NCBI GenBank assembly: GCA_001464385.1 | Contig: LNFB01000142.1 | Location: 1-53,607 of the forward strand | Direction of reading: 5' to 3' | DNA: 53,607 bases | Source: Deltaproteobacteria bacterium Ga0077550 | GTDB lineage: Bacteria > Myxococcota_A > Polyangia > Nannocystales > Nannocystaceae | Shown here: positions 27,377 to 36,280 of the stretch, one piece after another | How positions within the stretch are numbered: the first letter of the stretch is position 1 | Layout: each line of letters opens with the position of its first letter | The notes under the pieces: model-generated | The model's input: only the letters and a program-made list of their open reading frames with translations | Database searches by the model: none | What the model was told of the DNA's origin: nothing | Position numbers and translations under genes: made by a program

Positions 27377-28365
27377 TCCGGCTCGCACACGGACACCCAG
27401 CTCCCGTAGGTGAACGAATCGACCCACGCGCGCAGGCGCGTCGACGGCTGCGAGCCGCTGTTGTCGACCGGGTCGAACGGCGCGCACAGGCCGGCCTCGA
27501 GATCGGAATCCCCGAGCAGGCCGAGCATCACCACCGCGGCCTCGTTGCCGGCCTTGGCCGCGACGATCGCCGCGTGCCACGCCTCGGGATCGCCCAGCGA
27601 CGCCAGCGAATCGTCCTCGTCCGAGATCATCGTGACGATGAGCAGGGCGTCGTCGCGGAGGAACCCGGCGTTGCACGCATCGGCGCCCGCGAGCTCGACC
27701 ACGGCGGCCTCGAGGGCCTGCGCCGGGCGCTCCTGCGGCTCGCCCTCGATGCCGACGCTGGCCATGCAGGTGAACGTCGCGTCGCGATCGGGATCGGCGG
27801 CGTCGAGCCACCGGCGTCCGGGCAATCCGCAGACCGCCCCGGCGCCATCGGCGATGCGGCCCGCGCCGAGCAGCGCGTCGCAGGGCACGCCGTCCCATGG
27901 CGCGCACGGCTCGGAGTTGCACTCGCAGTGGCAGCCATCCATGCAGTTCGCGCCGCACCAGAGGCCACAGTCGAACGAGTTGTAGATCGACGCGTAGCAG
28001 CCCCCGCCCTCGCCGACATCGGTGTCGATCACCATCACGTGGAAGTCCTCGCCGAGCATGGCCTCGATCGAGGTGATGAAGCCGGGGACGCTGGCGATGA
28101 GCTGCTGCTGCTCGTCGAACATCGACGCGGAGTTGTCGATGATGAACAGCAGGTCGACCTTGGTGCAGCCCATCTGCGGCACCATGGCCTCGAGGTCGAG
28201 CTTGCCGGCCTCGGCGTCGGTGCTGTCGACCGTATCGGTCGACCCGGCCGTGCTACCGAGGCTCGCGGCGGTCAGGCCGACGCTGCCGCCGTCGACCACC
28301 TCGTCCCGCCCGGACTCGCCGCAGCCGAGCAGCAGCAGGACCACGAGCGTCGAGGCGCGCACCAT
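27304..28365 (-). CDS. vWA-domain lipoprotein, second copy
   Basis: A 353-residue lipoprotein with signal peptide MVRASTLVVLLLLGC (Cys15 as lipidation site), an Asp/Ser/Thr linker and a vWA domain with MIDAS-like motif DLLFIIDNSASM. A Cys-rich insertion (CGLWCGANCMDGCHCECNSE) follows the first strands, and the end reads ILTACDEFVPPG, similar in position to the other vWA protein of this window (429-1517). A surface or periplasmic binding role is inferred. Its last 73 bp overlap the end of the convergent macroglobulin gene. Confidence 0.87.
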   Translation of the reverse strand: MVRASTLVVLLLLGCGESGRDEVVDGGSVGLTAASLGSTAGSTDTVDSTDAEAGKLDLEAMVPQMGCTKVDLLFIIDNSASMFDEQQQLIASVPGFITSIEAMLGEDFHVMVIDTDVGEGGGCYASIYNSFDCGLWCGANCMDGCHCECNSEPCAPWDGVPCDALLGAGRIADGAGAVCGLPGRRWLDAADPDRDATFTCMASVGIEGEPQERPAQALEAAVVELAGADACNAGFLRDDALLIVTMISDEDDSLASLGDPEAWHAAIVAAKAGNEAAVVMLGLLGDSDLEAGLCAPFDPVDNSGSQPSTRLRAWVDSFTYGSWVSVCEPDYGGFFDAALGSILTACDEFVPPG

Positions 28366-28420
28366 CCTGCGATGGTAGTCGATCGCACCCGGACGCACGG
28401 GGCCCTCGCGGGGGGCTCGC

Positions 28421-28939
28421 TCAGCCGGGCTGCGGATCGCCGCCGTCCGTGGGGTCGCCGGTCTCGCCGGTGGTCCCGCCGTCGGTGGTGCCGCCATCGC
28501 TGGTCCCGCCGTCGTCGCAGTTGCACCCGTCGTCCTCGGAATCCGAGTCGTCGTCGCAGTCGCCGTGATCCGCGTCGTCCCCGTCCTCGGAGTCGTCGTC
28601 GTCGTCCGCGTCGTCCGCGTCATCCTCGTCGTCCTCGGAATCCGAGTCGTCGTCGCCATCCTCGGAGTCGTCGTCGCCATCCTCGGAGTCCGAGTCCGAG
28701 TCGTCGTCACACGAGCAGCCGTCGCCGTCCTCGGAATCCGAATCGTCGTCGTCGTCCGAGTCCGAGTCGTCGTCGTCATCCGAGTCCGAGTCCGAGTCCG
28801 AGTCGTCGTCGTCGCTCGCGACGTTGCCGTCGCGATCCGAGGAGACGCCGTCGCGGCCGTCGCAGGCGGGGCCGCCACCGAGCAGGAGCAGGGCGGCGCA
28901 GAGCGAGGTCGAGAGCTGCTTCAGTGCTGACTTTGTCAT
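28421..28939 (-). CDS. Ser/Asp-repeat acidic lipoprotein
   Basis: A 172-residue exported protein. The ATG at 28937-28939 gives a signal peptide (KQLSTSLCAALLLLGGGPAC) with a weak lipobox; almost all of residues 42-150 are Asp, Ser and Glu in DSDSD and SEDGDDD patterns broken by two Cys pairs (GCSCDD, GCNCDD), then a Gly/Thr/Asp tail. It resembles SD-repeat stalks and calcium-binding acidic proteins but has no folded domain that I can see. The extreme negative charge suggests binding of Ca2+ or a surface spacer role. It lies upstream of, and on the same strand as, the vWA lipoprotein, 55 bp apart, so the two may be co-transcribed. Confidence 0.8.
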   Translation of the reverse strand: MTKSALKQLSTSLCAALLLLGGGPACDGRDGVSSDRDGNVASDDDDSDSDSDSDDDDDSDSDDDDDSDSEDGDGCSCDDDSDSDSEDGDDDSEDGDDDSDSEDDEDDADDADDDDDSEDGDDADHGDCDDDSDSEDDGCNCDDGGTSDGGTTDGGTTGETGDPTDGGDPQPG

Positions 28940-29044
28940 GGATCGTACGGTCCTTGCGCGAGTGGTGGACGCCTCGGGGCCAACGGCCGAGTGTCGGCGT
29001 AGTTGCCGTTCCACTGCGACCGTTACAGTTACCGAACGGCTTTT
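28940..29044 (-). promoter_or_regulatory. Probable promoter region of the acidic lipoprotein
   Basis: This 105-bp spacer is less GC-rich than its surroundings. On the minus strand it contains ggtaactgtaacgg, with two copies of gtaac seven bases apart, near 29015-29035, and a run of five A residues close to the end of the upstream gene. A promoter here would serve the acidic lipoprotein and perhaps the vWA gene. No exact -35/-10 match can be claimed. Confidence 0.3.
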
Positions 29045-30307
29045 TCACTCGGCGGCGGGCTTCGGGATCCGGAACGGCACGACGATGTCGTCGCCACCGG
29101 CCTCGAACCCCGCGGGGACGCCCTTCTTCGGCAATCGCGTGTCGCGGCGACGGTTCGGTCCGAACGAGTAGAGCAGGCCGCGCCGCCCCTTTCTCGCGTA
29201 GAAGATCCAGTAAGGGTTGTTCCACGGATCGACGAAGTAGCCCCTGCGATCGCGCCGCGGATCGACTGCGCCGCGCGTGGCCGGGCTGAGCCCGCCGTCG
29301 AGGTAGGTCAGGCCGCCCGAAAGATCGAAGTAGCCGCTCTGCGCCGCGGTGAACAGCCGCTTGTGGACGCGCTGCTTCTTCTTCAGCTTCGGCCGGATCA
29401 CGCCCTCGGCGAGGAGATCGCCGCGCAGCGTCCGGAGCTCGCCGCGGGCCTCGGCGACGAGCTCCTCGTCCGGACCGTAGAGCAGGCGCGCGACCACGGG
29501 CTGCGTGACGAGGCCCAGCAGCAGCGGGCCCGCGAGCATCGCGACGACGCGACGACGCGACCACGGGGCCTGGGCGTCGAGCACCCCCGGCTCGTCGCGC
29601 ACGAGCGCCGCCGCGACGAACAGCAGCCCGAGCACGAGCTCGCACGCTTCGCCCGCGAGGTCCGCCGGGTAGGCGAGCTCGACCACCGCGATCCCCACGA
29701 ACCACGGCGCGAGCTCCCAGGGCGGCGCGACCGCCTCGAACGTCGGCCCCAACGCCCGCACCGGCGCCCAACGCCGCAGCGCCGGCACGACCGCACCGAA
29801 GACGATCGCGATGAGGGCGACGAGGAATCGACTGTCGAGGCGGAGACCCGCGACCGTCTTGCCGGTGAGCAGGTTGTGGACGTTGAGCTCCTGCTGGAAG
29901 TTCGCCTGCAGGAACAGCTCGGGCGGCTGGAACGCGAACAGCCGCTGGCCCCACGAGATCTCCTCGCCGGCCACGAAGGCGCAGAACCCCGCGACCGCGA
30001 GCACGCCCAGGCGCGGCAGCCAGCCACCGACCTCGGGCGGCACGCGCCACCGCACCGCCCGCAGGCCGTAGCGCACCGCCGCGAGCCCGAACGCGACGAC
30101 GGTCGCCCACTCGGCCCAGCCGTCCTCCTGCATCCACCGCTCGAACATCCCGGGGCGCCACGACGCGACCCCGACGAGGAGCCCGACGAGGATGTCGAAG
30201 TAGATCTGCAGCGCGAGCAGGCGTGGGTGACGGCGCGCCCTCGCGTGGACGAACGCGAGGCCGACGGCCGCGGCGACGCCGAGGATCACCAGCACGGCAG
30301 ACACCAT
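29045..30307 (-). CDS. Polytopic membrane protein with pseudopilin-like C-terminal domain
   Basis: A 420-residue protein starting at the ATG 30305-30307. About eight hydrophobic segments fill residues 1-290, with the motif AGEEISWGQRLFAF, which I have seen conserved in uncharacterised membrane proteins. The C-terminal 130 residues are soluble and basic, and contain SGGLTYLDGG and GYFVDPWNNPYWIFY, which resemble the DPWGNPY region of type II secretion major pseudopilins (GspG). The role is unknown; assembly or anchoring of a surface structure is speculative. It follows the MscS gene on the same strand after 95 bp. Confidence 0.72.
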   Translation of the reverse strand: MVSAVLVILGVAAAVGLAFVHARARRHPRLLALQIYFDILVGLLVGVASWRPGMFERWMQEDGWAEWATVVAFGLAAVRYGLRAVRWRVPPEVGGWLPRLGVLAVAGFCAFVAGEEISWGQRLFAFQPPELFLQANFQQELNVHNLLTGKTVAGLRLDSRFLVALIAIVFGAVVPALRRWAPVRALGPTFEAVAPPWELAPWFVGIAVVELAYPADLAGEACELVLGLLFVAAALVRDEPGVLDAQAPWSRRRVVAMLAGPLLLGLVTQPVVARLLYGPDEELVAEARGELRTLRGDLLAEGVIRPKLKKKQRVHKRLFTAAQSGYFDLSGGLTYLDGGLSPATRGAVDPRRDRRGYFVDPWNNPYWIFYARKGRRGLLYSFGPNRRRDTRLPKKGVPAGFEAGGDDIVVPFRIPKPAAE

Positions 30308-30402
30308 CGCAGGGTACACGCTCGCGCCGTCGAGCGCGACGCGTCGATGTGGCGCCGTGCGGTCATGACCCTCCGCCTCGCCACGCCCGCGACGGCGGGT
30401 CG

Positions 30403-32022
30403 TCAAGTGGCGCGGGCGCCGACGCTTCCGACCACCTGCACGGTCTGCGTCGGGAACGCCAGCGACGTGCCCGCCTCTTCGATGACGCGGAGGAACCCGA
30501 GCAGCATCTGCTCGCGGATCTCGACGAACTCGTCCCAGTCCGAGGTCTCGAACCACGCGGTGACCTCGATCTGCAGGGCCGAGTCTCCGAGGCTCACCAG
30601 CCGCACCGTGTGGCTCTCGGTCCAGATCTTCGGGTGCGCGAGCAGGATGGCGCGCACGCCGTCGAGCACGGCGCGGACCTGGGCCTCGGTGCTGCCGTAG
30701 ACGAGCCCCAGCATCGTGTTCAGGCGCAGGCGATCGCGGGCCGCGAAGGTCTCGAGCCGCATCTCCGACAGCTTGCCGTTGGGGATCGTGACGACGGTGC
30801 GATCCTGCGTGCGGAACCGGGTCGAGCGCAGGCCGATGGTCTCGACGGTGGCCGTCAGACCATCGACCCGCACGAAGTCGCCCTCGCGGAACGGGCCGTC
30901 GGCCCCGATCGCGAAGGCGCCGATGAGGTTCTCGAAGCTCTTCTGCGCGGCGAGGGCGACCGCGAGGCCGCCGATGCCGAGGCCCGCCAGGAGGCTCGCG
31001 ATCGGGTAGTCGAGCTTGGCGAACACCGCGACGATCGCCAGCGCCCCGACGACGACCTTGACGATGCGTGCGCCCAGCGGCAACAGGGCGCGCGTGCCGG
31101 CGCGCGCGCTCGCCCAGGCCGAGCGCGCCATGACGTCGGCGAGCAGATCGACCGAGCGCAACGCGGCCCAGAACACCAGCAGCACGAAGCCCGCGCCCAG
31201 GACGTCGCGCACGGTCTCCTCGGCGCGGGGCAGCAGCGACAGCAGCGGCAGCGACACCCGCGAGAGCGCGAGCGTCCACGCGAGGTTGATCGGCCCCGAG
31301 AACCGGCGCAGCAGCAGCGCGTCGGCCTCGCTGCGCCCGCGCAGCAGCACCGGTCGCAGGGCGCGACGCGTGATCCGCCCCAGCAGGATCGCCAGCATCC
31401 ACGCCGCCGCGAGCACCACCGGCAGCGCGAGCCACTGCCAGTACGCCAGGCCGCCCCAGCCGGTGCGCAGCAGCGGCTCGGGCAGGTTGTCGATGAGCCA
31501 ACGATCGCGCAGCGACTCGTACCAGGCGTCGACGTTGTCGACGGTCTTGCGCGAGAAGACCCACCGCGGCTCACCCCGAGCGCGGCGCTGTAGCAGCACC
31601 GGCACCGCGGCGTCGCCCTCGCCCCCGCCGATGTCACCGATGCGCTCGACCGCGCGGGGCAGTCCGTCGGCGAGCTCGCCCTCGGCCTTGCCCGACAGCA
31701 GCTCGGGGGCGATCGACGAGCGGCGCGACACGACCGCGTGCAGCCGGCGCGCGAGCTCGGGCCCACGATCGACGGCGGTGCGCGACAGCTCGAGGTAGCG
31801 GGCCGCCTGCTCGAACTCGCCGCGATCCCCGAGCGCGAGGAAGTCGACCACCGCCGCCTGCGGTGAGTTCGGATCGACGGGGTCGTCGTCGGCGGCCGCA
31901 GCGGGCGCGCTGGGGGTCGCGGCGCGCACGGTCACCGCCGCGAGCAGGCACTGCAGGAGCACCGCGACGCCCAGGGCGAGGCGCCACCACCGAGGGGGAA
32001 TCGCGAGACCGGGGGTGCGCAT
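30403..32022 (-). CDS. MscS-family mechanosensitive channel
   Basis: A 539-residue protein. The ATG at 32020-32022 gives a signal peptide (WWRLALGVAVLLQCLLAAVT...) and a periplasmic helical domain (about 50-190: AAVVDFLALGDRGEFEQAARYLEL). Several transmembrane helices follow, then the MscS pore helix and upper domain: YPIASLLAGLGIGGLAVALAA, FREGDFVRVDGLTATVETIG and TVVTIPNGKLSE. The channel opens on membrane tension to release solutes. The large periplasmic domain makes it an extended MscS member. An upstream ATG at 32100 would add 26 residues without a signal peptide and is less likely. It is divergent from the trypsin-like protease gene. Confidence 0.92.
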   Translation of the reverse strand: MRTPGLAIPPRWWRLALGVAVLLQCLLAAVTVRAATPSAPAAAADDDPVDPNSPQAAVVDFLALGDRGEFEQAARYLELSRTAVDRGPELARRLHAVVSRRSSIAPELLSGKAEGELADGLPRAVERIGDIGGGEGDAAVPVLLQRRARGEPRWVFSRKTVDNVDAWYESLRDRWLIDNLPEPLLRTGWGGLAYWQWLALPVVLAAAWMLAILLGRITRRALRPVLLRGRSEADALLLRRFSGPINLAWTLALSRVSLPLLSLLPRAEETVRDVLGAGFVLLVFWAALRSVDLLADVMARSAWASARAGTRALLPLGARIVKVVVGALAIVAVFAKLDYPIASLLAGLGIGGLAVALAAQKSFENLIGAFAIGADGPFREGDFVRVDGLTATVETIGLRSTRFRTQDRTVVTIPNGKLSEMRLETFAARDRLRLNTMLGLVYGSTEAQVRAVLDGVRAILLAHPKIWTESHTVRLVSLGDSALQIEVTAWFETSDWDEFVEIREQMLLGFLRVIEEAGTSLAFPTQTVQVVGSVGARAT

Positions 32023-32188
32023 CGTCGACGGCTCGACGGTGTACCAGGTGCGCGCGCCCCCGTGTCGATTGCGCGGCGAACGGCGGCGAAGAACGGCCAT
32101 TCGGTCGCTCTGGATCCGCCCTGCGCCGCGTGTCGTGCGATCTTCGGCCGACCGCGATCAGATCGTCGCGCTGGCGACACTCCCGGCG

Positions 32189-32263
32189 CGATGACACGAT
32201 CGCACGTCGACGCCGCCACTACGGTCCCGCCGCTCGACCCGCCGCCCGGATTTCGTGTCATCG
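32189..32263. promoter_or_regulatory. Paired 11-bp inverted repeat in the MscS/protease divergent region
   Basis: CGATGACACGA at 32189-32199 and its exact complement TCGTGTCATCG at 32253-32263 are 64 bp centre to centre, about six helical turns, in the 267-bp region between the divergent starts at 32022 and 32290. The spacing suits two binding sites on one DNA face or DNA looping by a dimeric regulator. No other evidence. Confidence 0.35.
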
Positions 32264-32289
32264 TGCGCGGTGCAGCAGCAGGAGCGCCC

Positions 32290-34434
32290 ATGCAACCGAA
32301 CGTCCTTCGATCCCTCGTCGTCCTCTCGCTGTGCAGCGTCGCCGGCTCGGCCCAGGCCGCACCGGACGATCCTCCGGGGATCATCGGTGGGGCGCCGGTC
32401 GCGTCGTGCTCGTGGCCGTCGACCGTGTTCCTCGAGAACTGCACCGGCACGCTCATCCACCCCGAGATCGTGGTCTACGCGGCGCACTGCGGCGACGACC
32501 GCGAGCGCGTGTGGTTCGGCGAGGACATCTCGACCGGCACGCGCTCGCCCGACGGCGCGGGGTTCTCGGTCGACACCGAGTACTGCATGGTCAATCCGGG
32601 CTACGGCACCGCCACCGAGATCGGGCCCTCGCGCGCCAACGACTACGCGTTCTGCAAGCTCGCCGAGCCGGTGCTGGACGTGCCGATCGTGCCGCCTCTG
32701 GCGGGGTGCGAGAACACGATCCTCACGCCGGGCCGCGAGGTCACGCTGGTCGGCTACGGCGGCACCGATCAGAACACCTTCGGCGTGAAGTTCGAGGTCG
32801 ACACCGTCCTGCACTACATCGACGACTGGGGCGCGGCGGTCATCGGCGGCGGGGGCCAGAGCCCGTGCGCGGGCGACTCGGGCGGGCCCGCGTTCGTGCA
32901 GCTCCCCGACGGCACCTGGCGCGCCTTCGCGATCGTGTCGGGGCCCAACTTCGGCAACTGCGGCGACGCGATGTGGTTCGCGACGATCCCGATGGCGCTG
33001 CCGTTCATCGAGGCCAACAGCGGCATCGACGTGAGCGCGTGCCACTACAACAACGAGGGCTGGAACCCCAGCCCGACCTGCGGCGACTTCCCCCTCGATC
33101 CCCGCGACGGCGCGGGCAAGTCGTGGGCCGACGGCTGCAGCGGCGGGCCAGCGCTCGAGTGGAGCAGCACGTGCGGCCCGCCGTTCGATGCGTCCGAGGA
33201 TCTCACCGGCCCGACGGCGACGATCGTCACGCCCGAGGATCGCGCGCGCTTCGACACCGAGGACGGCGCGGCGACCTACGCGGTGTCGGTCGAGGCCGAG
33301 GTCGACGACGACATCAGCGGCGTCGCGCAGCTCTCGCTCGAGATCGACGGCGCGCCGGTCGATGGCTCGCTGCGCCTGGGCACGCCGTGGACGTGGGATC
33401 TGGGCATCCCGCCGGGCGTCTGGGAGATCGTGGTCGTCGCCACCGATTGGGCCGGCAACACCACGAGCTCGGCGCCGGTGGTGATCGGCATCGACGAGGA
33501 CCCGCCGGCGAAGCCCGAGCCCTCGACGTCGTCGGGCGAGCCCGCGTCGTCGAGCGGGGCTGCGGCCGACACCTCGGGCGGCGGCTCGAGCACCGGCCCG
33601 ATCGCCACGGGATCGAGCAGCGGCGGCGGCAGCAGCAGTGACACGGGCGGCGCGGCGGCGACCGCCGACGGCGGTGGCTGCGGCTGCACGGCGCAGGGCG
33701 ACGCCGACGCGGGCTGGCTCGTGTTCGCGTTGCTGCCCCTGGGTCGCTGGCTCCGCGCGCGACGGCGCCGCGCGGCGCTGTCGTGGACCGTGCTCGCGGC
33801 GTGCTCCGACCCGGCGCCGAGCGCCGCGGACACCGGCAGCTCGACCGGCTCACCGACGACGAGCACCAGCGGCGTGGACACCACCACGACCGACGCGACC
33901 ACCACCGACGCGACCACCACCGACGCGACCACGGGCACCACCAGCACGGGCGAGGGATCCACCGGCCCGACCTGCGAGCTCGGCACCGAGCAGTGCGGCT
34001 GCAGCGAGACGTTCACCTGCAACGTCGGCCTCACGTGCCTGCTCGACACCTGCGTGCCGTGCGACGCGGGGACGCTCGCGTGCCCCTGCCACTACGACGA
34101 GGGCGCGGAGGAGGGCACCTGCGACGAGGGCCTGTACTGCTTCGGGGGCCTGTGCGCCGCGCCGCAGCCGTGCCCGTATCTCATGGACGGTCAGTGCGAC
34201 GAGCCGCAGGGCTCGGGCGCATGCTTGATCGGCACCGACGCGTTCGACTGCTGCGCGACCATGCCCGACGTGTGCGAGGAGCAGAGCCAGGGCGGCCGCT
34301 GCCCGGACGGCTCGGATCCGGACGACTGCGCGGCCGGAGAGTCGAGCAGCGGGAGCGACAGCGGCGGGAGCGGATCGTCGGGCAGCGGCGGGAGCGACAG
34401 CGGATCGTCGGGCAGCGGCAGCACGGGGATCTGA
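32290..34434 (+). CDS. Trypsin-like serine protease with MYXO-CTERM segment, fused in frame to a Cys-rich lipoprotein-like sequence
   Basis: A 714-residue frame. Residues 1-23 are a signal peptide; the S1 protease domain begins at IIGGAPV after a short propeptide and has the triad His66 (AAHC), Asp118 (NDYAF) and Ser197 (GDSGGP). Residues 295-400 include an Ig-like segment, then a Ser/Gly linker, GCGCTAQGDADAGW, a hydrophobic run and RARRRR near residue 495, which is a complete MYXO-CTERM end. The frame does not stop: it continues AALSWTVLAACSDPAPS, which looks like a lipoprotein signal (Cys505), then a Thr/Ser linker and a Cys-rich domain (CELGTEQCGCSETFTC, DGQCDEPQGSGACL). Either two genes have fused by loss of a stop, or a second start is hidden in the Arg region. 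Confidence 0.82.
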   Translation: MQPNVLRSLVVLSLCSVAGSAQAAPDDPPGIIGGAPVASCSWPSTVFLENCTGTLIHPEIVVYAAHCGDDRERVWFGEDISTGTRSPDGAGFSVDTEYCMVNPGYGTATEIGPSRANDYAFCKLAEPVLDVPIVPPLAGCENTILTPGREVTLVGYGGTDQNTFGVKFEVDTVLHYIDDWGAAVIGGGGQSPCAGDSGGPAFVQLPDGTWRAFAIVSGPNFGNCGDAMWFATIPMALPFIEANSGIDVSACHYNNEGWNPSPTCGDFPLDPRDGAGKSWADGCSGGPALEWSSTCGPPFDASEDLTGPTATIVTPEDRARFDTEDGAATYAVSVEAEVDDDISGVAQLSLEIDGAPVDGSLRLGTPWTWDLGIPPGVWEIVVVATDWAGNTTSSAPVVIGIDEDPPAKPEPSTSSGEPASSSGAAADTSGGGSSTGPIATGSSSGGGSSSDTGGAAATADGGGCGCTAQGDADAGWLVFALLPLGRWLRARRRRAALSWTVLAACSDPAPSAADTGSSTGSPTTSTSGVDTTTTDATTTDATTTDATTGTTSTGEGSTGPTCELGTEQCGCSETFTCNVGLTCLLDTCVPCDAGTLACPCHYDEGAEEGTCDEGLYCFGGLCAAPQPCPYLMDGQCDEPQGSGACLIGTDAFDCCATMPDVCEEQSQGGRCPDGSDPDDCAAGESSSGSDSGGSGSSGSGGSDSGSSGSGSTGI

Positions 34435-34452
34435 TCCGGCCCGACGCGCCGA

Positions 34453-35013
34453 TCACCCCCGCGCGACCTCGTCCACCGCGAGCCGCATCGCCTCGATCGC
34501 CGCGGCCAGCCGCTGCTCGTTCCCCGGCTCGAACCGCGCGGTGCCGATGTTCTGCGACTGCGTGTGGCCGTTGACCTCGCGCGTGTGCGTGACGATGTCG
34601 TAGCGATCGGGCGAGGCGATGCTGTCGGCCCGCAGGTCGTCGTACGTCGCGACGCTGCAGCCGTCGAGGGCGACCCAGTCGCGGATCCGATCGAGGGTCT
34701 CCCAGACCACGAAGTACGACTGCTGCGTCTCCATGAACTCGTCCTCGCAGTTCGTCTCGCGGTCGAGCTGCATGGAGCGTCGGCCATACTGCTCGAACTC
34801 GGCGATCGCGATCCCGAGGTCGGAGCGGGCGCGGCCCAGCGTCATGGGCGGTGGACCGCGGTCGACCGCGGGCGAGGGCTCGGCCGGTGGCGCGTTCTTC
34901 AGCGCGAGGCACCCCGGCGAGCACAGGCGCAGCTCGCCGTCGCGCAGGCCGTCACCGTCGAACTCGACGCCGCACCAATCGCACGTGGGCTTGGGATCGA
35001 ACAGGCCGAACAT
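34453..35013 (-). CDS. Hypothetical protein with N-terminal zinc-ribbon-like motif
   Basis: A 186-residue cytosolic protein. The N-terminus MFGLFDPKPTCDWCGVEF with a later LCSPGC gives a CxxC...CxxxC arrangement expected of a small zinc ribbon. A Pro-rich linker (about 40-58) leads to a helical domain (TLGRARSDLGIAIAEFEQYG, NEQRLAAAIEAMRLAVDEV). No family is recognised. It is convergent with the protease/lipoprotein gene, 18 bp apart. Confidence 0.65.
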   Translation of the reverse strand: MFGLFDPKPTCDWCGVEFDGDGLRDGELRLCSPGCLALKNAPPAEPSPAVDRGPPPMTLGRARSDLGIAIAEFEQYGRRSMQLDRETNCEDEFMETQQSYFVVWETLDRIRDWVALDGCSVATYDDLRADSIASPDRYDIVTHTREVNGHTQSQNIGTARFEPGNEQRLAAAIEAMRLAVDEVARG

Positions 35014-35205
35014 CCCGATCCAGGGTACCAGGCACGGGGTTCTCGGGGGAGGACGCCGCGCGCGGATGCGGACCTCGGATTTCTCCGCCGCGGCCTGTCA
35101 ACGAAGCCGCCGCGTGGCTGGTCCGCGGGGGCGAGGCGGGGATCTTCACGCCGATGCTGTTCTTCCACGCGCGTCGACGCTGATCGGGGCGGCGTGCAGA
35201 CGCGA

Positions 35206-36165
35206 TCAACAGTCGAACTTGTTCCCGCTCGTGTCCCCCATACCCGACCACATCCGGAGGTCGCCGCCGACCTCGAGCACCTCGCTGATGCACAGCTCGG
35301 GGTTGCCGGTCACGAGCAGCTGCAGGCCGATCGCGGCCAGATCGTGCAGGCCCGCCAGGCTCACGAGCGAGTCGTTGTAGCTGATCGACAGATCGTTGGT
35401 CACCGACACGAGGCCGGTGAGCCCCGTGATGTCGGTGAGCGCGGGGTTCTGATCGATGTTGATCGAGATGCCGACCTCGGTCAGCGACCCGATGCCCTCG
35501 ATCGTGGTCAGCTCGGGGTTCAGCGTCACGATGAACGAGCCGTCGAGCTCGACGAGCGCGTCCATGCCGTAGATCGACGCGAGGTTCGGGTTCTCGGAGA
35601 TCGAGATCGATCCGCCGACGCTGGCGAGGCTCACGAGGCCCGCCACATCGGGCGCCGTGGTGCCGAAGATCTGCAGGTTGCCGCCGACCTCGGTCAGGCA
35701 CGCGAGGAAGTCGAGGTTGTCGATCGCCGCCTCCGAGATGGCGAGGTTGCCGGTGACGACGCCGTAGCCGTCGAGCAGGCTCATGTGCTCGGCCTCGAAG
35801 ATGTAGACGTCGCCGTTCCAGGTCAGCTCGCCGGGTTCGGGGCACTCGACGACGTGCTGAGCGCCGGACTCGCCGCTGCTCGAGTCGCCGCCGTCGTCGG
35901 TCGTCGTCGTGCTGTCGCCGGTCCCCCCCGTGCTCGTGCCCTCGGCCGCGCCGCTGCTCGACTCAGCCGCGCCGCCGGAGCTCGACTCGACGGCGCCGCT
36001 GGCCTGCGTCGAGGTCTCGACGCCGCCCGCGTCCGTGGTGGTGGTCGCGGCGGGGCCGGTGCTGCCGACGGTCGTGTCGGTGGAGCCCCCGCCCGACGTG
36101 GTCGAGCTGCACGCGGCCGGGAGCAGGGGTAGCGACGCGAGGACGAACGAGCGGCAGCGGTGCAT
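35206..36165 (-). CDS. Lipoprotein with receptor-L-like leucine-rich repeats
   Basis: A 319-residue lipoprotein. The ATG at 36163-36165 gives MHRCRSFVLASLPLLPAAC with a good lipobox; a Ser/Thr/Gly/Glu linker of about 85 residues follows. The C-terminal 200 residues are beta-solenoid repeats of about 22-24 residues (GNLAISEAAIDNLDFL, GSISISENPNLASIYG, ISINIDQNPALTDITG, NDLSISYNDSLVSLAG) as in the receptor L-domain class common in Nannocystineae surface lipoproteins. The end GNKFDC and internal Cys suggest disulfide capping. A recognition role at the surface is inferred. Confidence 0.83.
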   Translation of the reverse strand: MHRCRSFVLASLPLLPAACSSTTSGGGSTDTTVGSTGPAATTTTDAGGVETSTQASGAVESSSGGAAESSSGAAEGTSTGGTGDSTTTTDDGGDSSSGESGAQHVVECPEPGELTWNGDVYIFEAEHMSLLDGYGVVTGNLAISEAAIDNLDFLACLTEVGGNLQIFGTTAPDVAGLVSLASVGGSISISENPNLASIYGMDALVELDGSFIVTLNPELTTIEGIGSLTEVGISINIDQNPALTDITGLTGLVSVTNDLSISYNDSLVSLAGLHDLAAIGLQLLVTGNPELCISEVLEVGGDLRMWSGMGDTSGNKFDC

Positions 36166-36280
36166 GATCGGCGGCATCGTCCGCCGAACGGGGGCCCCTT
36201 CGCAAGCGGCGACTCGGCGGGCACCCCCGCGCGATTCCCTCTTCCGTGGCGGCGGCCCATCGCCGATGATCACGAGCGCC

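Noticed and set aside
28565..28930. Plus-strand frame of Val/Arg repeats over the Ser/Asp protein
   Set aside because: It is the exact antisense of the DSD repeats and has no signal peptide, ribosome site or folded pattern.
33880..33945. Short tandem repeats of 15 bp in the Thr-rich linker, considered as a CRISPR-like or regulatory repeat
   Set aside because: They are in-frame codon repeats (TTTDA units) of a low-complexity protein linker with no spacers.
35014..35205. Short plus-strand protein-like end (EAAAWLVRGGEAGIFTPMLF) in the gap before the LRR lipoprotein
   Set aside because: The frame has no credible start and its upstream part is antisense to a real gene; too short to support even as a remnant.
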